Shown here: positions 10,403-12,972 of the stretch, piece after piece
How positions within the stretch are numbered: position 1 is the first letter of the stretch
Layout of the letters: each line of letters begins with the position of its first letter
Source: NS-12 sp045403215
Lineage (GTDB): Bacteria > Nitrospirota > Nitrospiria > Nitrospirales > NS-4
Length of the DNA: 12,972 nucleotides
Direction of reading: 5' to 3'
NCBI GenBank assembly: GCA_045403215.1
Contig: JAXIOW010000048.1
Coordinates: 1-12,972 of the forward strand
Made by a program: the position numbers and the translations under genes
Notes under the pieces: model-generated
The model's database searches: none
Told to the model about the DNA's origin: nothing
The model's input: only the letters and a program-made list of their open reading frames with translations

Positions 10403-12972
10403 ATGACGGCATGCCCGGTCCTCTACCTCATTGACGGCAGCGCCTACCTCTACCGCGCCTTCTTCGCTCTTCCCGATCTCTCCACCTCGACGGGGCTTCC
10501 GACGAATGCCGTCTACGGGTTCACCACGATGCTGCAGAAGATCATCCGCGAGCGCCGCCCCGAGTACCTCGCCGTGGCGTTCGACGAGAAGGGGCCCACC
10601 CTCCGGCACGTGGAGTTCAAGGAGTACAAGGCGCACCGGCCACCGATGCCGGACTTGCTGTCGAGGCAGATCCCCTACATTCATCGAGTAGTCGAGGCGT
10701 TCGCGATCCCGGTCCTCAAGCTGGCCGGTTACGAGGCCGACGACCTCATCGGCGCCCTGGCGGCACAGGCCGCGTCGCAGGGACTGGAGGTGGTCATCGT
10801 GACCGGTGACAAGGACATGTTCCAGCTGCTGTCGCCGGCGGTCCGCATCTATGATCCTGTCAAGGACAAGTTCCTGACGGAGGAGGACTGCCTGGACCGG
10901 TTCGGCGTCGAGCCGGCGCGGGTGGTCGAGGTCATGGGCCTCATGGGAGACGCCACCGACAACATTCCCGGCGTCAAGGGCATCGGCGAGAAGACGGCGA
11001 AGAAGCTCATCGCCGAGTTCGGCACCATCGAGAGCCTCCTCACGAATCTGTCCGAGGTGAAGGGGGACAAGCTCCGCGGCCTCTTGGAAGCCCACGCCGA
11101 CGAGGCGCGGCAGAGCCGGAAACTGGCGACCATCGTCACGGATTGTCCGGTGACCTTCGATCGCGAGCGGTTCCGCCTCGGCGAGAGCCGGACCGACGAG
11201 CTCATCGCGCTCTATCGCGAGCTCGAATTCTGGGGCCTGCTCCACACGCTGCACAAGCAGACGGGTGGAGAGACCCGAAGCGAAGAACGGGTGTCCGTGC
11301 TCGACGACCCTGCCGCCCGTGCGCGTATGGTGCAAACCATCGAGGCCGAGGCGGAGGTGGCGATCCACTGCGACCTTGTTGGGGACGATCCGTTCGGGGC
11401 CGCCGTGCGGGGCATCGGTGTGTGCGCATGCCCGGGCCAGGCTTCGTATTTTCCGGGGGAGAACGGCCTGGCGGATCTTCGCCCGGCACTGGAGGATCCG
11501 GCCGTGCACGTCTATGTCCACGACGCCAAGGCCGCCTGGCTGGCGCTGCGGCGGACCGGCATCCGATTGACCCCGCGCTTCGATACGATGGTGGCCGGCT
11601 ATCTGCTGAACCCCACCCGCCGGAGTCCCGCCTTGGAAACGCTCGCCCAGGAGTATCTCGCCGAGTCGTTGGGCTACGCACCATCTGGGAAGAAGCCGAA
11701 GAGAGGGGATCTCTTCGAGCAGCCAGATCCCGGAGAAACCGCGGCAAGGGCCGCCAGCGCGGCCTCGGCGATCGCCCGCCTGCGGCCGATCCTGGCCGAG
11801 AAGCTGGCGGCCGCGGGCATGCGCGATCTGTTCGAGCGGGTGGAGCTCCCTCTCACCGTGCTGCTGGGCGAGATGGAGGCGACCGGGTTCCGGGTGGACA
11901 CCGGCGTCCTGGGCCGATTGTCGAAGGAGCTTGAGAGCCAGCTTGACCGGATCCTCTACGAGATCTACCGGAAGGCCGGCACGGAGTTCAACGTCAATTC
12001 GCCCAAACAGCTCAGCGAGGTCCTGTTCGAGAAACTCAAGCTCCCGCCGATCAAGAAAACCAAGACCGGCTATTCCACGGACGAGGAGGTCCTCACCCAA
12101 CTGGCCCTGCAGCACGACCTGCCGGCCGATATCCTGAACTACCGCAGTCTCAGCAAGCTAAAGTCCACCTATGTGGACGCCTTGCCTGTGCTCGTGCGTC
12201 CCGAGACCGGACGTCTGCATACGTCCCTGAACCAGACGATCACGGCGACGGGCCGTCTCTCCTCCTCCGAGCCGAACCTCCAGAACATCCCGGTCAAAGG
12301 GGAATGGGGGATGCGCATCCGCGAGGCCTTCGTGGTGGAGCCCGGCGCGCTCCTCCTGTCGGCCGACTACAACCAGATCGAGCCGCGCATCCTCGCGCAC
12401 CTCTCGCAAGACCCCGTCCTCATCGGGGCCTTCGCCCGTGGGGACGATATCCATACGGCGACGGCGGTGGAAATCTTCAATCTGCCGGCGGCGCAGATCA
12501 CCAAGGACATGCGCCGGGTGGCCAAGACGGTGAACTTCGGCATCATCTACGGCATCAGCCCGTACGGGCTCTCCTCCCAGTTGGGCATTTCGCAGCAGGA
12601 AGCGAAGAAGCACATCGAGGCCTACTTCACGAGGTTTCAGGGCGTGAAGGCCTTTCTGGACAGGACCATCGCCGAGGCGAAAGAGAAAGGATACGTCACG
12701 ACCTTGTTAGGGCGCCGCCGTCCGATCATGGAGTTGCAGAGCGGCGATCCAACCCAGCGCAGCGTGGGTGAACGAATGGCGATGAACACGCCGATCCAGG
12801 GCACGGCGGCGGACGTGATCAAGCTTGCCATGCTGGCCGTCTGGCGCCGACTGGCGGCGGAGGGCGCCTCGGCGAAGATGATCCTCCAGGTCCATGACGA
12901 GCTGATCTTCGAGACACCGGAGAAGGATGTGGACAAGGCGAAGCAATTGGTGAAATCCGAGATGGAAGCGAC
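10403..12972 (+). CDS. polA: DNA polymerase I (3' end beyond the window)
   Basis: PolA fills gaps and removes RNA primers. 856 codons are visible; only the last few dozen residues should be missing. The N-terminal 5'-3' exonuclease (about 1-285) looks intact, with LYLIDGSAY, AFDEKGPTLRH, GYEADDLIGAL, TGDKDMFQLL and GDATDNIPGVKGIGEKT. The 3'-5' exonuclease domain (about 295-470) is degenerate: the DxE of motif I is H322-C-D324, the motif II aspartate is W379, and no YxxxD is present in the third block (444-456). The polymerase domain has motif A DYNQIEPRILAHLS, motif B RRVAKTVNFGIIYG and motif C QVHDELIFE. Motif A has Pro where other PolA have Leu (IELR). ATG 10394 in the same frame would add three residues. 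It diverges from the leftward pair. Confidence 0.97.
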   Translation, partial: MTACPVLYLIDGSAYLYRAFFALPDLSTSTGLPTNAVYGFTTMLQKIIRERRPEYLAVAFDEKGPTLRHVEFKEYKAHRPPMPDLLSRQIPYIHRVVEAFAIPVLKLAGYEADDLIGALAAQAASQGLEVVIVTGDKDMFQLLSPAVRIYDPVKDKFLTEEDCLDRFGVEPARVVEVMGLMGDATDNIPGVKGIGEKTAKKLIAEFGTIESLLTNLSEVKGDKLRGLLEAHADEARQSRKLATIVTDCPVTFDRERFRLGESRTDELIALYRELEFWGLLHTLHKQTGGETRSEERVSVLDDPAARARMVQTIEAEAEVAIHCDLVGDDPFGAAVRGIGVCACPGQASYFPGENGLADLRPALEDPAVHVYVHDAKAAWLALRRTGIRLTPRFDTMVAGYLLNPTRRSPALETLAQEYLAESLGYAPSGKKPKRGDLFEQPDPGETAARAASAASAIARLRPILAEKLAAAGMRDLFERVELPLTVLLGEMEATGFRVDTGVLGRLSKELESQLDRILYEIYRKAGTEFNVNSPKQLSEVLFEKLKLPPIKKTKTGYSTDEEVLTQLALQHDLPADILNYRSLSKLKSTYVDALPVLVRPETGRLHTSLNQTITATGRLSSSEPNLQNIPVKGEWGMRIREAFVVEPGALLLSADYNQIEPRILAHLSQDPVLIGAFARGDDIHTATAVEIFNLPAAQITKDMRRVAKTVNFGIIYGISPYGLSSQLGISQQEAKKHIEAYFTRFQGVKAFLDRTIAEAKEKGYVTTLLGRRRPIMELQSGDPTQRSVGERMAMNTPIQGTAADVIKLAMLAVWRRLAAEGASAKMILQVHDELIFETPEKDVDKAKQLVKSEMEA

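Noticed and set aside
10334..12115. A 593-codon open frame on the minus strand opposite polA
   Set aside because: It is the antisense shadow of polA in high-GC DNA. The plus strand encodes all PolA motifs across the same bases, and the antisense product has no recognisable domain.

Overview
The window is a compact, GC-rich stretch of a bacterial chromosome: 13 complete protein genes plus the start of polA, no rRNA, tRNA, CRISPR array or recognisable mobile element, and no gene-free stretch longer than about 270 bases. The gene content is chromosomal and mostly housekeeping: tRNA methyltransferase, ribosomal protein S21, endonuclease III, DNA polymerase I and a B12-dependent ribonucleotide reductase. 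Together with DsrE2/TusA sulfur-relay proteins, this suggests a Nitrospirota (Nitrospira-like) or similar deep-branching lineage. That placement is inference from protein style, not from a marker search.

Layout. Positions 33-1246 hold a rightward cluster: a 56-aa DUF1059-like protein, a 59-aa zinc-ribbon protein and the tRNA (adenine-N1) methyltransferase TrmI. A CPA2/Kef-type cation:proton antiporter with a C-terminal TrkA-N domain follows (1388-3154). It collides tail to tail with a leftward gene for an exported Lon-type (S16) peptidase domain protein; the two stop codons overlap. To the right of the peptidase gene lies a good promoter (TTGACA-N18-TATAGT), a hairpin-containing leader, and a DsrE2-family gene followed by a TusA-family gene, a probable sulfur-trafficking pair. 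A 270-base gene-free stretch with a weak promoter precedes a small GIY-YIG-like ORF, which ends at a textbook intrinsic terminator (5547-5585).

The class II (adenosylcobalamin) ribonucleotide reductase gene nrdJ (5638-8031) comes next, with a second, different small GIY-YIG-like gene 34 bases downstream. rpsU and nth follow. nth is convergent with a leftward pair: an exported protein of unknown function and a second DsrE-family protein, joined by a TTGA stop/start overlap. The nth/dsrE junction carries several copies of a CGTTWAACG repeat in both orientations. The leftward pair and the rightward polA diverge from an 80-base region that carries a perfect TATAAT on the minus strand. Both divergent starts are so close to their best -10 boxes that leaderless or nearly leaderless transcripts are plausible. 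polA runs off the right edge with 856 codons visible.

Most worth a second look: the two DsrE2-family genes (one beside tusA, one with an exported partner), the pair of GIY-YIG-like mini-proteins bracketing nrdJ, the exported Lon-type peptidase with an intact Ser/Lys dyad, the leader hairpin of the dsrE2-tusA unit, and an unusual proline in polymerase motif A of PolA. None of these proves a new system.
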